Part shown: positions 16,210 through 26,500 of the stretch, piece by piece
How positions within the stretch are numbered: the stretch's first letter is position 1
Layout of the letters: every line of letters starts with the position of its first letter
Assembly: GCA_022360055.1 (NCBI GenBank)
Contig: JAKSDO010000154.1
Coordinates: 1-42,782, forward strand
DNA: 42,782 nucleotides
Source of the DNA: Cytophagales bacterium
GTDB lineage: Bacteria; Bacteroidota; Bacteroidia; Cytophagales; Cyclobacteriaceae
Direction: 5' to 3'
Program-made: the position numbers and the translations under genes
The notes under the pieces: model-generated
Told to the model about the DNA's origin: nothing
Database searches by the model: none
What the model saw: only the letters and a program-made list of their open reading frames with translations

Positions 16210-19053
16210 CTATTCGGCATCTTTAACACATCTGAACCCAACCGTGGAATTTCTTTCAAAGCCCTGAGATACCCTCAATAGTTGTTGCCTGTAATTCAAT
16301 TCCCGGGGCCCTCCCTGCACATACCACCAACTGGAAGACGGCTTAAAATAGCTGCCGCCTTTTATGATAATATAGCGATAACTTCCGCTGAAATATTCGT
16401 CGTCGGTCAATTGCCACACGCACCCAACCAGGTCCATCAGATCATAAGGATTGGCCCCTTTGGGATATTTTCCTACAGCATACAATTCGCCATTCCCCAG
16501 ATTACATCTATCCTGGTCGATGCCATCGATTTCAAACACTGAAAGTGTGTTGGTGACCGCGGTCTTCTTTCGGGTAACCGGATTTTCCTGCTCCCACGGC
16601 CATTCATTCAACGCCGATGTCTGGGCCGCATATTGCCATTCCACCTCGGTAGGCAATCGTTTACCTGTCCACGCGGCATACGCTTTTGCATCTTCCAGGG
16701 AGATGTATACCACTGGGAAATTTTCCTCACCGGCCTTTATTCGACCGTTTTTCCAATGCTTCAAAAAGTTGGCCGTATCTGCCGGTTTATAATTTGAAGC
16801 CTCCAAAAACGATCTGTATTGCCTATTGGTTACCGGGTATCGATCCATGAAAAAGGCTGGCATGGCATATTCTTTGCCGATATTATCTTTGGGATAAGGG
16901 ATGAATTCATCGCCGTGCTTTCCCCAAAAAGTAAATCCGCCGGCAGGGATCTTTACCATTCCTTCTGGAGTTTTGTACGCGAGATCTGTTTTCTTTACTT
17001 CACTTTTCAGGCGCGGGGTCCCCGGTTTGATTTGGATCACTCGCTCGTCCAGCAAAATAGCGTCGGCAAAAGCCTGTATCACAAATTTACCTTCATATCT
17101 GCCAAAATACTCGCTTAATCTGAAGCTATGTTTACCGGCCGGTAATAACAGCGGTTTTTTCTCATAATCCGGCTTTCCGGCCCAGACTTTAATACCATCG
17201 CCCTTGTCCAAACCAACGGTCAGTTCATCACTAAACAAAGAGATTTGTAGTATTGCCGGAAAACGCACTATGCAATCGACAGCTCCTTCATTGTTGGTTC
17301 CCAGGTCCATTTTGTCAAAAGCAGACGTTTCAGCCGTTATCATCCATTTACCGTTTATTTTTTCCGGTTCCAGCTCATTATGATGCCAGATATCTACAAA
17401 ATGATAACCTTCTTTTGGATATACCTCAAAGAGATGGTCCTTAAACCCTTCCGGAATAAGGCTGTAGACGGTATAGATCGTTTTTTGCCGACCAGGCCAT
17501 TTATTCACCCAGATATTCTCATATCCGGTATCAATAAGCGGAGTATAATCTTTGGAAACGAAGTTATGCGTATTTTCACGTAGAATTTTTAACGTTCGAC
17601 CCCAGAATTTGTATTGCTCGTCTGCCCAAGGGGGTTTTCCAGGGGCAAAAATATTCATTTCCGTACCGTACCCATTGAAAAAAGACAGCGCATACTCTCT
17701 GCGAATAGGCTCTTTATACAATTCGGCTACTCTGAAAATGGCAAATTCCGGTTTTATAAATTTGTTCAAATTTAGCATCGGACAATAATACAATGCATTA
17801 TGCACCCTGCCGGACACAATACCCTGCATATTTTTAGGCACCGCCATACCTTCACTGTACATAATTACTCCTTCTCTGACCGAATCTGCTGCATTCTGCA
17901 ACTCCTTGCTGGATTCCCCTTTGGTATCCAACACTACGCCATCCGCCCCTGTTTCCCGGATTACCTCGGACATACCGGCAGTGTGACTTTCTCTGCGGGT
18001 ACTTTCGTCCCAGGGATTGTAACAGATAAAAAGTTTGGCCCCCAACTCATTCAGTGCTTTACGTTGATCGTTAATGGCTTTTATTCCGTCCGGAAGATCG
18101 CGAAAGAGATCCCATTGATTTCTCCGATCAATACCCAAGGTAGGCCAGGTGGGCCATATCCCTATAAAATCATCCCCGCCAAACCATTTACTGTTTCTCT
18201 TTTCAAAATCGGTAAGATGAAATTGTTCGTTCACGTAATCATAGTAGTAATTATCCCAGGCCATGATCAAATGCGAGGCATAAGCATGCCTGATCCATCG
18301 CAGATCTTCTCTTTGGTAAAGTGAACTGTCGAAAGTACCAGGTTCCACGTCATAAAGATGGCGGTGCTGAAAAATAAGCCGGAGTCCTTCCTGCCAGTTT
18401 CCGCGGTATAGGTCGGCATAAAGGGTATATTTCACTTTGCCTCCGGGATAAAGCTCGGTTTCAAAACGCCTGCGAATACCTTTTTCAATACTTTTCACAT
18501 CTCTCCGGACCAAGGCACACACCCCTACTTCCCCTACTTCAATCCCGGCATAACCTAATTCCCAGGCATTGTCCGGAACAATGCAATTTACGGGATCTTT
18601 ACCCGGCCGGAATATGTGGGTACGGGACAATCCATGATCCCCCAGCCCGGTAATGTAAACATGATTCGGCGATTTACCCAATGGCACCACGTTGGTCAGC
18701 CAAAGGGTATCCTTCGAAACATTTTCAAATATGATCGTGCCTCTTATGCCAGGTGAATATTTTTTGTCGGGCTGCCAGTTGAGCTTAACCTTTTTGGCCA
18801 CTGTTTTGTCTTTGAAATCAGACCCGCTGGTCGTATATGTCTCATTTTGTTCCGGCATATTTACGGGACAAAGATCAAAGGAGACCAGGGGCAAGGCATA
18901 GGGCGAATTATAAATATTGCCACTTGTATCAATTAATTGTTTTACCAGCCAATTGCCGGTAGACTCCAGAAAGATCGATCTTAATCCCTGAGCAAAAGAA
19001 GGATACGGATAAATCAGAAAAGCTGATAAGGCCAAGGTAATTAATTTGTACAT
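16210..19053 (-). CDS. Exported fusion: glycosidase-like barrel plus FGE/SUMF1-like domain lacking catalytic cysteines
   Basis: About 947 residues from the ATG at 19053 (a GTG lies one codon upstream). A signal peptide ends near residue 22 (SFAQ). Residues ~30-240 are beta-rich. Residues ~250-500 look like a TIM-barrel glycosidase region: LGAKLFICYNPWDESTR, then TGADGVVLDTKGES, where an Asp near 376 sits as in GH27/31/36-type nucleophile strands, and VIMYSEGMA, where a Glu near 401 could be an acid. A beta domain follows, then an FGE/SUMF1-like domain at ~697-944 (PEGMVKIPAGGFTFWG, MDRYPVTNRQYRSF, GKRLPTEVEWQYAA, and a C-terminal VGFRCV). At the place of the two FGE active-site cysteines, after KGGSY, this protein reads FKPSSSWW, so sulfatase-activating activity is not expected. 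It follows the GH172 gene by 56 nt. The family is not recognised; a glycan-active enzyme is inferred. Confidence 0.8.
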   Translation of the reverse strand: MYKLITLALSAFLIYPYPSFAQGLRSIFLESTGNWLVKQLIDTSGNIYNSPYALPLVSFDLCPVNMPEQNETYTTSGSDFKDKTVAKKVKLNWQPDKKYSPGIRGTIIFENVSKDTLWLTNVVPLGKSPNHVYITGLGDHGLSRTHIFRPGKDPVNCIVPDNAWELGYAGIEVGEVGVCALVRRDVKSIEKGIRRRFETELYPGGKVKYTLYADLYRGNWQEGLRLIFQHRHLYDVEPGTFDSSLYQREDLRWIRHAYASHLIMAWDNYYYDYVNEQFHLTDFEKRNSKWFGGDDFIGIWPTWPTLGIDRRNQWDLFRDLPDGIKAINDQRKALNELGAKLFICYNPWDESTRRESHTAGMSEVIRETGADGVVLDTKGESSKELQNAADSVREGVIMYSEGMAVPKNMQGIVSGRVHNALYYCPMLNLNKFIKPEFAIFRVAELYKEPIRREYALSFFNGYGTEMNIFAPGKPPWADEQYKFWGRTLKILRENTHNFVSKDYTPLIDTGYENIWVNKWPGRQKTIYTVYSLIPEGFKDHLFEVYPKEGYHFVDIWHHNELEPEKINGKWMITAETSAFDKMDLGTNNEGAVDCIVRFPAILQISLFSDELTVGLDKGDGIKVWAGKPDYEKKPLLLPAGKHSFRLSEYFGRYEGKFVIQAFADAILLDERVIQIKPGTPRLKSEVKKTDLAYKTPEGMVKIPAGGFTFWGKHGDEFIPYPKDNIGKEYAMPAFFMDRYPVTNRQYRSFLEASNYKPADTANFLKHWKNGRIKAGEENFPVVYISLEDAKAYAAWTGKRLPTEVEWQYAAQTSALNEWPWEQENPVTRKKTAVTNTLSVFEIDGIDQDRCNLGNGELYAVGKYPKGANPYDLMDLVGCVWQLTDDEYFSGSYRYIIIKGGSYFKPSSSWWYVQGGPRELNYRQQLLRVSQGFERNSTVGFRCVKDAE

Positions 19054-19109
19054 CACTTTTATAATGTTAGATGTCGGTCAAAAGAATAAGGAATCCGTAA
19101 ATCCTTCAT

Positions 19110-21200
19110 TTAGTTTTCAGCAAAAATTAAGCAATCGATCCCAACGTATGCTTTATCCTGTTCGGGGCTTGCTCCGGTAATGCTTATCCTTAAAGAGTTT
19201 TCTCCTTTATTTAATTTGTAAATGCCAATGTCCAACGCCTCTACCTCTACCTCATACGGGTGGAACCCATTGATCTTCTGCGGAGCTTCAATACCATTGA
19301 TCGTCAATTGATAGGAACCATAATCAGGCGCTTTGGTGTAAACTAATCTGGCCTTATATTTTCCATCCTTCTCAGCCAAAAATCTGAGCTCGAATTGATC
19401 TCCCACCTGCCCTTGCCGCCAAAACAACTGTTTATCATTACTAAAACCCCACGCTCTGCCATACTGAAAGCTGATCCTCCCATTGGTGAGGCTGTCGATA
19501 ATGAGATTTTCTCCTTCAATTTTGCCGTTTTCAACATAGGGAGAGACAATGTCGCTTCTGCGCATGGCTATTTTGGATTCAACTCCGGCCATGTCTTTTT
19601 CCAGAAGACATTTCCCTCCCGGCTTTAAATAAAAATAGGCAGTGGGAGCGTAATTGATATGGGCGCTTACCCAATGCCACATTTCCATATTCACGCGGAT
19701 GCTGTCATTAAAAGGTATTTGGTCCAGTGCCCGCTGACGGATATTCACGGTATAACCGGGCCAGAAATTTCCCGCGCCGGACGGTTGGGCAATGAAAGGA
19801 TGGCTAAAGACTTCCGGTCTGCACCAGGCATAGCCGTAATAATCTTCGGTACCGGTGCCGATATGTGAAGGGAACGGATCGTCATCCACCCAGATCTTTT
19901 CATCTCCTTCTCCCCACCACGCATAAGCTGTATTGAATACGGTAATGGCATCGCCTGCGTAAACCCCCTGCCCTTCAAGCCTTGTAAAGGTAATGTCGAA
20001 TGGATTCCCCCCACCGTCATTGTCTTTTTGTTCTCCTGTATACAGATTTGTATACTGGTGCCAGGAAGCTCCAAAATGCATGCTGTGTTTATCCCAGTCG
20101 TACGGTGCGTGGTAAACCGAGGCCTCCCCGAAAGTGACAGGTTCTTCACCATAGTTATGCAACACCAACAAAGCTTTTTTTTGGAACGGCATGATCCAAA
20201 ATGATTCCAGGGTTCCATCAGTAGAAACTTTGTTGTAAAAAGTAGTGAATGGTTTAATCATATAGCCGGTACCAAAAAAATCCCCCAGCGGCGCCCACAC
20301 GGTTCTGTGATCGTCGAAATATATTTCCAATACGGTTTTCCGAAGCGCTTTTTCGTCGGATTCACCCTCTAATTTGAATTTGAGGTGACGAACGGCTTGT
20401 GTTCCGGTGATCCGCAGGGAATCAGCAGTCCCTGGGATCAATTTCGCATCAAACGATGCGCTGACCATCCGTTCCTCACCCGCCATGGACTCCGGCAGCA
20501 ATAAGGTGCTTTTCACCATTTGCATCAGCGAATCTGCTTGTTCCAGTTGTTCATTGGTGTAAGTAATCACCGAGGTCCCCGGTGTATAGGTTCGGTAATT
20601 GATGTTGTAATAGACAGCCTCTCCCGACCTGGCTCCTTCTCCTACTATGTTCGCGCTCTCATAAGTAATTTTGCAATGAGTTGAGTAGGGCAATGGCAGA
20701 TAGAAATTATGCCCTCTCTGCTTGTAGTTGGTTTCCGGGGATACGGAGGTGCAAAGCGGAGAGGTGGGCACCAACCTCAAAACATCAAATGCCTTACCTT
20801 CAATCTCCGGTTCTTGCTGATGATCGAAATAAATACGCAAAGTCCCCTCCCCGGCTCCTTCCCCGGCAAAGGTCATCCAGAAACGAACCACTGCGCCCGG
20901 ACCTTCTGCATCATACATCACATATTCCTTTCTCCCCCTAGCGGAATCTATGCCCAAAAACATGGAACGGTCCCAATTGGCAAACCAGCTTTTATCCCCG
21001 GGTTGGGTGGTTGCCCGGTCATAACTGCTGAATTGCCTGTTGGTGAATTCCGGTTCGGGAAACCGGGTGACACTTTCGCGGTCTATCATTTCCAGTAATA
21101 GGCTTTCCAAAGTAACAGGCAGGGTCTTGCTATTACAACCGGCAAATATCAAACCTGAAAAAAAGAAACTTAACAATGTTATGACGTCCGTTTTTGACAT
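19110..21200 (-). CDS. GH172 (DUF2961) glycoside hydrolase lipoprotein
   Basis: A 696-residue lipoprotein with lipobox FAGC at Cys22. The DUF2961 core spans about residues 40-540: MYDAEGPGAVVRFWMTFAGE near 95-114, TLRIYFDHQQEPEIEG near 120-135, then PLGDFFGTGYM near 304-314 and the hallmark IGTGTEDYYGYAWCRPE near 447-463. Its Glu452 is a likely catalytic residue. A C-terminal beta-sandwich (about 570-696, GKYKARLVYTKAPDYGSYQL) resembles a carbohydrate-binding module. Known GH172 members act on furanosides: difructose dianhydride/fructofuranosides and D-arabinofuranosides. Furanose chemistry is therefore a reasonable expectation here, but the sugar is not determined. It starts after a degenerate gap and a terminator that closes the locus-2 susCD operon, so it may have its own promoter. 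The downstream barrel/FGE-like gene probably shares its transcript. Confidence 0.9.
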   Translation of the reverse strand: MSKTDVITLLSFFFSGLIFAGCNSKTLPVTLESLLLEMIDRESVTRFPEPEFTNRQFSSYDRATTQPGDKSWFANWDRSMFLGIDSARGRKEYVMYDAEGPGAVVRFWMTFAGEGAGEGTLRIYFDHQQEPEIEGKAFDVLRLVPTSPLCTSVSPETNYKQRGHNFYLPLPYSTHCKITYESANIVGEGARSGEAVYYNINYRTYTPGTSVITYTNEQLEQADSLMQMVKSTLLLPESMAGEERMVSASFDAKLIPGTADSLRITGTQAVRHLKFKLEGESDEKALRKTVLEIYFDDHRTVWAPLGDFFGTGYMIKPFTTFYNKVSTDGTLESFWIMPFQKKALLVLHNYGEEPVTFGEASVYHAPYDWDKHSMHFGASWHQYTNLYTGEQKDNDGGGNPFDITFTRLEGQGVYAGDAITVFNTAYAWWGEGDEKIWVDDDPFPSHIGTGTEDYYGYAWCRPEVFSHPFIAQPSGAGNFWPGYTVNIRQRALDQIPFNDSIRVNMEMWHWVSAHINYAPTAYFYLKPGGKCLLEKDMAGVESKIAMRRSDIVSPYVENGKIEGENLIIDSLTNGRISFQYGRAWGFSNDKQLFWRQGQVGDQFELRFLAEKDGKYKARLVYTKAPDYGSYQLTINGIEAPQKINGFHPYEVEVEALDIGIYKLNKGENSLRISITGASPEQDKAYVGIDCLIFAEN

Positions 21201-21248
21201 TTCTATAAGAATTTGTGTTTTACTGATATTTCTCGATCAAAACCCGGG

Positions 21249-21446
21249 CTATATAGGTTCGCCGGGACCCCAATAAACCATTTTATGCGCTTTAGGTCCA
21301 TACAATCAGATCTTTCCATCGTCGCAGCATTCGTGGTATAAAGCGGATCGTTTGCCTGAGCATCGATTCTTAATGTCTCCAACTACAACAGGCTGAGACA
21401 CCACCCGGGCATTACAAATAATAAAGGGCGATACATAAGTGCCTTT
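21249..21446 (-). pseudogene. Possible decayed 3' coding remnant (low confidence)
   Basis: From 21446 the minus strand reads a 65-codon frame interrupted by one TGA (21308-21306) and closed by TAG at 21251-21249. Its residues look protein-like, for example GTYVSPFIICNARVVSQP before the TGA and YGPKAHKMVYWGPGEPI after it. No start codon or family was recognised. It could be the stub of a gene deleted between the susCD operon and the GH172 gene, or chance. Confidence 0.25.
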
Positions 21447-21566
21447 TCATTACCCTAAAGATCTTTTATTCCATGTATGAAATCTACGAGTACCCTGTTG
21501 ATAATACCGATCCGGATATATATTTTATGGTGACCCGCCCAATTTTCACCGGAGCAATATCGAACC

Positions 21567-21595
21567 TAAAAAAGAAGGGCACGCACGGGCCCTTC
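21567..21595 (-). terminator. Intrinsic terminator closing the locus-2 susCD operon
   Basis: In the minus direction the sequence forms a 7-bp GC-rich stem (GAAGGGC pairing with GCCCTTC, 8-nt loop) followed at once by TTTTTT. It lies about 20 nt past the stop of the small lipoprotein gene. This is a standard rho-independent terminator layout and marks the end of the sigma/fecR/susC/susD/lipoprotein transcript. Confidence 0.8.
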
Positions 21596-21616
21596 CTTCC
21601 AATTTCCAATCCTTGA

Positions 21617-21997
21617 TCATTCTATTTTGGTGAAGAAAAGCGTATGACCGTCATTGAGCAACAAATACTTTGTTTGAACTGAAGTGTGCTCATTGGTAAT
21701 GCCATCTTTTTCCACATGAACAAAAAATATACCCGGTTCGGCAAGTTCCGTTTTAGTAAAAACCGCCTTGCCATCCTGGTCAGTCGTTTTGCTTATCAAA
21801 GCATTGGCTTTATTATCGTAATCTTCCTGATTTCCGAATAGTGTCACGTCGGCACCCTGCACTTTTTCATTATCCGAATCGTCCACAATTACGTGCAGTT
21901 CGGGAGGCGTTTCGCTCAATACATCGTTTTCAAACACACGGTCACAGCCCGAAAAGGCCAATGTAACCAACAAAAAGAGATATATAAGGTTTTTCAT
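21617..21997 (-). CDS. Small lipoprotein with an Ig/prealbumin-like domain, locus 2
   Basis: About 126 residues from the ATG at 21997 (an ATG at 22003 and a TTG at 22006 are alternatives). The signal peptide ends in LAFSGC, a clear lipobox. The mature part (PPELHVIVDDSDNEKVQGAD, then VTLFGNQEDYDNKANALISK and TTDQDGKAVFTKTELAEPGI) has the form of a carboxypeptidase-regulatory or SpaA-like beta-sandwich, in which a D-x-D-G-x-A-x-F turn links the strands. The gene starts 21 nt after the susD stop and is followed by a terminator, so it is the last gene of the susCD operon. By position it could be an accessory surface glycan-binding protein, like SusE/SusF-type genes, although it is much smaller. 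That role is inference. Confidence 0.8.
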   Translation of the reverse strand: MKNLIYLFLLVTLAFSGCDRVFENDVLSETPPELHVIVDDSDNEKVQGADVTLFGNQEDYDNKANALISKTTDQDGKAVFTKTELAEPGIFFVHVEKDGITNEHTSVQTKYLLLNDGHTLFFTKIE

Positions 21998-22018
21998 GAT
22001 CATCAAATTAGGATTCGT

Positions 22019-23521
22019 TTACATTTCGTTTTCGATGCCACCAAAAGTATAAAGCGCATAGCCGTGTAAATTCAGCTCCTGAGCCGGTATGGGTAAGTGA
22101 CGCACCGTACCTTGATAGAGTCCCATGTCTTCTATATCGATGCGACGCCTGTCAAAATACGAGCCGAGCGGAAAGGTCATTAAGTTTTCCACCAATCGCT
22201 CGTAAAAGAGTTTCTCTTTAAGCTCTTCCACCGATTCTGAGGTCCGGGCCGGTTCAAGGTCCCCTTTATCCACTCGGGTGGAATTGATGATGGCTGTTGC
22301 TTCTTCCAGGTTTTGATTCATCCTCAGATAAGCCTCTGCCTTATAAAATTCATTTTCCTCTTTGGTATAAAAGTTGACAAACCCGACTCCCTGGTTGTAG
22401 AGATCTCTGAACCGTTTGAAAGAATAGTGGGTCATGATATGATATCCTTTTGACGAGGCCGAACTTGCCCAGCGAATTTTCTCATTAAACTCAAAATACG
22501 CATCAAATCTCTGATCGGGTGAGCTGACTTCACCCAGGCTCGATACTCCAAAAGGCCACGGAAATGCGGCATTCGGATCATCAGGCGCCATCATGTTGAT
22601 CAGACGCTGGTGAACCCATACCCATTTCCAATCCATGACCAACTGATGGTACCCCCAGGGGTCCCTTTCAATTACCAAACCTCTCCAGCCATCTTCTACG
22701 CCGACCAGAAAATCTTCATTTATTCCACCTTGGGCATATAGTAAGATTTTGCTCCAATCGGTATTTTGAGTTTGCTGACCTGTTCGGGCATTATAAGCCA
22801 GCATACGCGCTCCCATCGAATTGGCAAATCTGGCTAAAAGCGCATTGTTAAAAATCACTCCCGGCATCATTTCAATAGGATCGGTAAATGTTGCGGTATC
22901 GCATATGGCAATAGCTTTGTCAACTCTTTCAATAGCAAAATCCATCAAGGCCTGATATTCGGTAAAATCGAATTCATAATTTTGGATATCCGTTTCCTCA
23001 TCCATTAAGAACGTCTTATCGTACAACATGGCCAGATGTCCGAATAAAATACCTTGCAATAAATAGCTGTGGGCCATCATCGATGTGGTATGATCTTCAT
23101 TACCGATCTCTACCCGCTGTCCTCCTACTACCAATTCATTCAATATATCATTAACAGTAGGCACGGCCTGGTACAACCCATACCACCACGATGCCTGAGG
23201 AATGAGTACCGGATCGCCTTGAGTATTGGGTATCGCTTCTCTGGGAATAGCATAAAAAGGGTTTGCTCCCCAGGACCCAAAGCCCGTACCCATAGTCTCT
23301 GAAGCGGGCAACAATGCAAATTGAGGGCTTGCTCCCATCAGATGGTTCCACCAGGCGTTATACGCCCCTGAGATCAGTGTAGGAAAATCCTCGGTATTGC
23401 TAAATACCTGGGCTCTGTTCGGATTGTTATAATTCGGCACGTCCAAATCCTGGAAATTTTCACAGGAAGAGACAAAAATACCAATTATGAAAAATATGGA
23501 CATTTGATGTATCTTTCTCAT
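22019..23521 (-). CDS. SusD/RagB-family substrate-binding lipoprotein, locus 2
   Basis: 500 residues; the signal ends in FVSSC, giving lipidated Cys20. The mature N-terminus FQDLDVPNYNNPNRAQVFSN and the later GAYNAWWNHLMG are characteristic of a SusD subgroup. The middle region holds many Trp residues (for example WWYGLYQAV and KWVWVHQRLI) that could stack on sugars. The C-terminus carries LFYERLVENLMTFPLGSYFD and then RRRIDIEDMG, replacing the more common R-W-G ending seen in the locus-1 SusD. It lies 12 nt after the susC stop and forms the lid protein of that transporter. Divergence from the locus-1 and locus-3 SusD proteins suggests a different ligand. Confidence 0.93.
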   Translation of the reverse strand: MRKIHQMSIFFIIGIFVSSCENFQDLDVPNYNNPNRAQVFSNTEDFPTLISGAYNAWWNHLMGASPQFALLPASETMGTGFGSWGANPFYAIPREAIPNTQGDPVLIPQASWWYGLYQAVPTVNDILNELVVGGQRVEIGNEDHTTSMMAHSYLLQGILFGHLAMLYDKTFLMDEETDIQNYEFDFTEYQALMDFAIERVDKAIAICDTATFTDPIEMMPGVIFNNALLARFANSMGARMLAYNARTGQQTQNTDWSKILLYAQGGINEDFLVGVEDGWRGLVIERDPWGYHQLVMDWKWVWVHQRLINMMAPDDPNAAFPWPFGVSSLGEVSSPDQRFDAYFEFNEKIRWASSASSKGYHIMTHYSFKRFRDLYNQGVGFVNFYTKEENEFYKAEAYLRMNQNLEEATAIINSTRVDKGDLEPARTSESVEELKEKLFYERLVENLMTFPLGSYFDRRRIDIEDMGLYQGTVRHLPIPAQELNLHGYALYTFGGIENEM

Positions 23522-23533
23522 CGTACTGGTGAT

Positions 23534-26500
23534 TTAAAATGTTACTTGAATGGAACCTGAAACAGTGGCAAAATTGGGATAGCTGGACAAATCAAACTTT
23601 AATACATTTGAATCGAGCCCCTCTTCCGATTGTCCGGTCTCGGGATCGAATCCGGAATAATTGGTTAAAGCAAATAGATTACGACCTATCAAGCTCACCT
23701 TTACACGCTTCAGCCCCAGGAAGTTATTCAAGTGACTTCCGTCAATTAAGTATCCCAGTGAAAGTTCGCGCATTTTAAAGAATGTGGCATCTTCAACAAA
23801 GTATTCATTGTTCCAGACGGTAAGCCTATCGTAATACCGATCGGATTTTACGGCATTTCTTGACAAACCAGATTGATCCAGGGTCGCGCCTACCCCGTTG
23901 ACCATCATATACCTTCGCATATGATTGTAGGTCTGACCTCCCTGCTGATACCCAAGCAACATGTAAAAAGTAAAGTTTTTCCAGGTTAGGTTAGAAGAAA
24001 AATTGACATTAAAATCGGGAATTACCGACCCTATCTTCTCCTCTACAAAACCTTCATCATCCCTGATTTGTACAGGCTCCTCCTCAATCGTTCCGATAGT
24101 TTCCGTCCTTACTACATATCCCTGGTTATTAATGGTGAAATAATCTTCCAAGGTACGGCCTTCAGGCACCTGGTTGGCTACATCTTCCAGGCTTCGGGCC
24201 CACTTTCTTCCGAATAAGGTTCCGAAATCCTCCCCTTCTTCAATTCTGAAAATACCCCCTGAGACTATGGCATAACCTTCTCTGTTCAATTCTTTTACAG
24301 TCTGTGTAATCCTGTCGTAAAGGAGGTTCACATCCCACGAAACATTTTTATTCCTGATCACATTTATCCCGAGTGAAGCCTCCCAAATATCGGCTTCCAA
24401 TGTGCCCGCATTTTGCCATTGTGTGACATAACCCGTAGTGGCGGAAATGGGCACTTCCAAAATCTGATCGGTATTCACTGAGTTGGCATAGTTAAAAGAC
24501 AAGGTAAACCGGTTCAGGAATTCGGCGTCAAAACCCAATTCCAATTCTTTTGAAAACGAGTTTCTCAGGTCGGGATTGCCCTTTTGTCCCCCGCCCGGAT
24601 TTGCCGTGCCATCCGTAAGGAACACCACATCGTACTGTGCGCTAAACGGAGGTCTCAACCCGGCAGTTCCGTAGGAGGCTCTCAGCTTTAATTCATTTAT
24701 ACCGTCAATCCTAATATCTTTCGTAATCCTCCATGCACCGGAGATCCTATAGAAATTCTGCCATCGCTCATTGGCGCCAAACAAGGAAACTCCGTCCCGC
24801 CGGTACAAACCATCAAAGATGTACTTGTCTTTGTAGTCTACCTGAAATACCGCGGAATAATTATTTGCCACAACCGATGTTCTGCCTGAGGAAATGTTAA
24901 TATTGTCAGATGCCTGTTCCAGGCTTCTGACATCCATGCCAAGAACAGCCAAGTGTGTTCCTGAGGCATTGAACCAATTCACATCGTTGTTCTCATATAA
25001 ATACTGCACCCTGAATTTAGTGTTAAAGTCGCCGAGTTGCCTGAAGTACAGCGCATCGGCCTGCAAGGTTTGTGCAGTAGTAGTGGATGTGGATTCCGAA
25101 ATACTGCCGTTGGTTCTTAAATCCGGATTATCGGCTCTGAGCAAGCCCTTGGGGCTCAATGAAAATCCGTTAGACACAATTTTGTCTAATCCGTAAGCAG
25201 CGGATAAGCGCAGATTTTCCAGGAGATCGTACTCAATGGCGTAATTTCCTATAAAACGGCTTCTTTCTTCTTCATTTATTGTATTGTGGATATTGTACAA
25301 CGGATTCGCCAGGCGTGGATTCAGACTATTCGGATTCACATTATAGGGAGAACCATCTTCTTCATTGGGGGCTAACAAATCCACGTCGGGATCGGCATAA
25401 TAAAACATGTCCCATATTCCATTTGCCCTGTTATCCAGAACGGATTCGGCATATAAATTGGAAGCCTTTACTTTCAGTTTTTCCGAAACATTATGGTCCA
25501 GGTTTAGCCTGAAATTAATTCTTTGCCGGCCGTTTGCCAGTTTGGCTACTCCTTCTTCATCGGTATATTGCACTGAACTGAACAGCGACGTTTTGCCCGC
25601 ATTACTATTTCCACTAAACGACAAATAATGGGTCATAAATAATCCCGGGTTAAAAAACTGCCCCACCGGATCTGTGAGCGAAGGGTACTTGTTGTCATAA
25701 ACGCCGTCGGGAGAAGGGCTGTCATAATCAACGGTCCCATCCTCAACTTCCACATTAATAGCAGTTGTTTTTTCAGGTATAAAAGGGATATAAGATTGCC
25801 CTATTTCTGTTCTGTAGTTTACTTCAGAAGTTCCTGATTTCAATCCCGAACCTCTTTTTGTGGTAATGTTTATTACGCCGTTAGCAGCTCTGGAACCATA
25901 GAGCGAAGAAGCCGAGGCTCCTTTTACAACTTCAATGGAAGCGATATCCTCTACATTAATATCACTAAATCCACCTTCTGTCAAAACTCCGTCAACAATA
26001 ATCAAAGGATTGGAAGACCCGAAAATAGTGGTTACGCTTCGCAATTGCACGTTTGGATCCGTGCCCGGCGCCCCGCTATTGGCACTGACCTTCAGACCGG
26101 GCACTTTGCCAGCCAAAGTCGTGGCCACATTAGTGGCCGGAACGTTCTGCAGGATATCTCCACTAACTTTTTCTACCGTAAATCCTAATTTCTTTTTAGG
26201 TGTACCCGTCACCACCCCGGTAACCACGATCTCCTGAAGCCGTGTTATATCAGGCACCATCACCACATCGATTACTGAGCGGTCTCCAATGACAATTTCT
26301 TCCGGGCTGTAGCCCACCGAACTGAATACCAAAGTTGTCCCTTCGGGCACGTCCAAAGCATATCTTCCGCTCACGTCAGTTACTGTTCCGTTGGTGGTCC
26401 CCTGCTCTACTACATTTACTCCGGGCAATCCTTCATTATCCTCTTCAGATGTCACCACACCTGTTATTGTGCGCGTTTGCAAGATATTTTCAATAATTAA

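Larger units (their letters stand above)
21201..21616. other. 416-nt gap with a terminator and a degenerate minus-strand frame
   Basis: The gap lies between the small lipoprotein gene and the GH172 gene. Its left-gene side holds a strong minus-strand terminator (21567-21595). The rest has no intact gene. A minus-strand frame at 21251-21446 that is open apart from one TGA is listed separately as a possible relic. Any promoter for the GH172 gene should lie here, but no TAnnTTTG element in a convincing position was found. Confidence 0.5.

Noticed and set aside
17800-18324. 174-codon plus-strand frame
   Set aside because: It is the antisense shadow of the barrel/FGE-like fusion gene, which has clear motifs and a signal peptide.
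16210-19053. Active formylglycine-generating enzyme (sulfatase maturation)
   Set aside because: Both catalytic cysteines are missing after KGGSY and no sulfatase gene occurs in the window.
21473-21616. 47-codon plus-strand frame starting MYEIYEYPVDNTDPDIYF
   Set aside because: It runs through the minus-strand terminator of the susCD operon, lies opposite to all neighbours, and has no family resemblance.
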